Shown piece by piece: positions 13,962 through 15,654 of a stretch of DNA of 15,654 nucleotides. Origin of the DNA: Phycisphaeraceae bacterium (GTDB lineage Bacteria; Planctomycetota; Phycisphaerae; Phycisphaerales; UBA1924); the NCBI GenBank assembly GCA_009827205.1, contig WUAK01000027.1, positions 1 to 15,654 on the forward strand, in the 5' to 3' direction. The translations under genes were made by a program, and so were the position numbers. The notes under the pieces are model-generated. The model was not told the origin of the DNA. It searched no databases and saw nothing but the letters and a program-made list of their open reading frames with translations. The stretch's first letter is position 1; each line of letters opens with the position of its first letter.

Positions 13962-13990
13962 TGTATAGCTGAACACACGAGTGCGCACAA
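13962..13990 (-). promoter_or_regulatory. Probable sigma-70-type promoter of the beta-rich secreted gene
   Basis: On the minus strand, TTGTGC and TATACA are exactly 17 bases apart, giving a leader of roughly 45 bases before the ATG at 13910. An eight-base palindrome GTGCGCAC (13981-13988) overlaps the -35 element and could be a regulator site. Confidence 0.5.
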
Positions 13991-14007
13991 TAGAATTTTT
14001 ACTCAAC

Positions 14008-14040
14008 AAAAAAGCGGGCGAGCCATCTGGCCCGCCCGCT
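14008..14040 (-). terminator. Rho-independent terminator of atpA
   Basis: A 12-base stem (AGCGGGCGGGCC with GGCTCGCCCGCT, one G-U pair) with a four-base loop is followed by six T on the minus strand, about 40 bases after the atpA stop. atpA is therefore the last gene of its transcript, or followed by read-through only. Confidence 0.88.
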
Positions 14041-14079
14041 CGTCAATCTTCATCACTTCAAATTACTACTTTTGCGACT

Positions 14080-15654
14080 TCAGCCGTTCCAGGTGCTCTT
14101 GAACGCCTTGAGCGCCTGCTCGAGCTTCTCGGCGAGATCATCGTCGAGTGCCTTCTTCTCGGCGATCTCGGCGTGCACCTCACGACCCGAGGTCTGGAAG
14201 TACTCGAGCATCGCCTTCTCGAACTCGGGCACCTTGGCGATGTCGACATCGTCGAGGAAACCCTTGGTGCCGGCATAGATCGAGATGACCTGATCCGTCA
14301 CGGTCTGTGGCACGTACTGGGGCTGCTTGAGCAGCTCAACCATCCGTGCACCGCGATCGAGTTGGGCCTGTGTTGCTTTGTCGAGTTCCGTACCAAGCTG
14401 GGCGAACGCTTCGAGTTCGCGGTACGCCGCGAGGTCAAGTCGCAGCGAGCCGGCGATCTTCTTCATCGCCTTGATCTGTGCGTTACCACCCACTCGGCTG
14501 ACCGAGATACCCACGTTAATCGCGGGGCGAACACCCGAGAAGAAGAGCTCGGGCTCGAGGTAGATCTGGCCGTCGGTGATCGAGATCACGTTGGTCGGGA
14601 TGTAGGCGGACACGTCGCCTTCCTGGGTCTCGATGACGGGTAGCGCGGTCAGCGAGCCACCACCGTTCTCGTCAGAGAGCTTCGTGGCGCGCTCCAGCAG
14701 ACGGCTGTGGAGGTAGAACACGTCACCCGGGTAGGCCTCACGGCCGGGCGGGCGGCGGAGAAGCAGCGAGAGCTGGCGGTACGCGACCGCCTGCTTGCTG
14801 AGGTCATCGTAAACAAGCAGTGCGTGCTTGGGCATGGGCTTGCCGTCGGCCATGGTCTTGCCGCCGTCCTTGCCAGACCACATGAAGTACTCACCCATCG
14901 CACAGCCCGAGTAGGGCGCGACGTACTGCATCGGTGCGGGGTCTGAGCTGCCCGCCGTGACGACGATGGTGTAGTCCATCGCGCCGGCTTCTTTCAGTGT
15001 TTCAACAACACCGGCGACAGTCGATTCCTTCTGGCCGACCGCGACGTAGATGCAGACCATGGCCTCATCCGTGCCCCAGTACTGCTTCTGGTTGATGATC
15101 GCGTCGACCGCGACAGCGGTCTTACCGGTCTTACGGTCACCGATGATCAGCTCGCGCTGACCGCGACCGATCGGGATCATCGAGTCGATCGCCTTGATAC
15201 CGGTCTGCATGGGTTCGGTCACGGGCTGACGATCAGCGATGCCCGGAGCGATGATGTCGACCTTCTGGAACTCGGTGGCGTTGATCGCGGGCCCGCCGTC
15301 GACGGGTCGTCCGAGCGGGTCAACAACACGGCCCAGCATCGCCTCACCAACAGGCACCTCGAGGAGGCGGTTGGTGCTCTTGCAGATATCGCCTTCCTTC
15401 ACGGCGAGAGCATCGCCGTAGATAACGGTACCGACGGTGTCGGATTCCAGGTTCATGACCTGGCCCATGACGGTGCCATCGTCGGTCTGGAACTCAACGA
15501 GCTCACCGGCCATGGCGTTTGCCAGGCCGTAGACACGGGCGATACCGTCGCCGATCTCGACAACACGCCCGACCTCGGAAACCTCGAGGTCTGCGGAGTA
15601 CTGCTCGATTTCCTGCTTGATGATGCTTGCGATTTCGTCGGTCTTGATCTTCAC
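14080..15654 (-). CDS. atpA: F-type ATP synthase subunit alpha
   Basis: This is the non-catalytic nucleotide-binding subunit of the F1 head. The Walker A motif is GDRKTGKT (172-179), the Walker B region is HALLVYDDLSKQ (277-288), and SVSRVGGNAQ (384-393) holds the arginine finger Arg387 that completes the beta-subunit site. LLLRRPPGREAYPGDVFYLH (297-316) is near-invariant in the family. There is an extra loop at 258-277 between EYF and ALLVYDD: 20 residues where E. coli has about six. The frame reaches the window edge at a GTG codon (15652-15654). KIKTDEIASIIKQEIEQ fits the usual N-terminus, so either this GTG or a start a few codons beyond the edge is used. The usual atp order (delta upstream, gamma and beta downstream) cannot be confirmed. 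The downstream terminator and unrelated gene suggest gamma and beta are not directly next to it. Confidence 0.96.
   Translation of the reverse strand: MKIKTDEIASIIKQEIEQYSADLEVSEVGRVVEIGDGIARVYGLANAMAGELVEFQTDDGTVMGQVMNLESDTVGTVIYGDALAVKEGDICKSTNRLLEVPVGEAMLGRVVDPLGRPVDGGPAINATEFQKVDIIAPGIADRQPVTEPMQTGIKAIDSMIPIGRGQRELIIGDRKTGKTAVAVDAIINQKQYWGTDEAMVCIYVAVGQKESTVAGVVETLKEAGAMDYTIVVTAGSSDPAPMQYVAPYSGCAMGEYFMWSGKDGGKTMADGKPMPKHALLVYDDLSKQAVAYRQLSLLLRRPPGREAYPGDVFYLHSRLLERATKLSDENGGGSLTALPVIETQEGDVSAYIPTNVISITDGQIYLEPELFFSGVRPAINVGISVSRVGGNAQIKAMKKIAGSLRLDLAAYRELEAFAQLGTELDKATQAQLDRGARMVELLKQPQYVPQTVTDQVISIYAGTKGFLDDVDIAKVPEFEKAMLEYFQTSGREVHAEIAEKKALDDDLAEKLEQALKAFKSTWNG

Overview
The window most likely comes from a planctomycete of the class Phycisphaerae. 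The evidence is moderately GC-rich coding sequence, several secreted proteins that share a terminal dockerin-like calcium-binding tail ending in Gly-Cys, a PEP-CTERM-like protein, a PilM with a PilN-like extension, and a planctomycete-style ATP synthase alpha subunit. This assignment rests on pattern recognition; no search was run. I see no rRNA, tRNA, CRISPR array, insertion sequence or phage gene, so this looks like chromosomal sequence rather than an island.

Layout. Positions 1-1568 (minus) hold a pilM-like gene cut by the left edge, with an in-frame PilN-like extension. After a 308-base gap comes a Memo-family protein (1877-3232, minus). It is divergent from a 107-residue protein of unknown function (3439-3762, plus) that ends in a good hairpin terminator. 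A minus-strand pair follows: a small membrane protein with an acidic tail (4746-5072) overlapping a family-4-like uracil-DNA glycosylase (4039-4749), with a T-tract terminator beyond. Next is another minus-strand pair joined by a TGATG stop/start overlap: a sugar-nucleotide epimerase (5369-6382) and a 74-residue basic protein (5145-5369).

Positions 6502-13910 form an envelope and secretion block. It holds a secreted metalloprotease with Ig-like domains (6502-8343, minus), a secreted endonuclease I family nuclease (8590-10176, minus), a TraT-like lipoprotein (10420-11250, plus), a PEP-CTERM-like exported protein (11385-12029, plus), a two-helix potassium channel with RCK domains (12122-13171, plus), and a secreted beta-rich protein (13173-13910, minus). 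The right end is atpA (14080-15654, minus) with a strong terminator.

How they fit together. The protease, the nuclease and the beta-rich protein have unrelated N-terminal parts but the same 54-residue C-terminal module: two calcium-loop repeats, four cysteines and a Gly-Cys end. This looks like a common surface-anchoring or assembly tag. A cell carrying it could display or release enzymes that digest protein and DNA outside the cell. The other notable features are degenerate active or cofactor sites in two widespread families. The uracil-DNA glycosylase lacks all four iron-sulfur cysteines, and the Memo protein lacks two of its four usual metal-site residues. The ATP synthase alpha subunit also carries an insertion.
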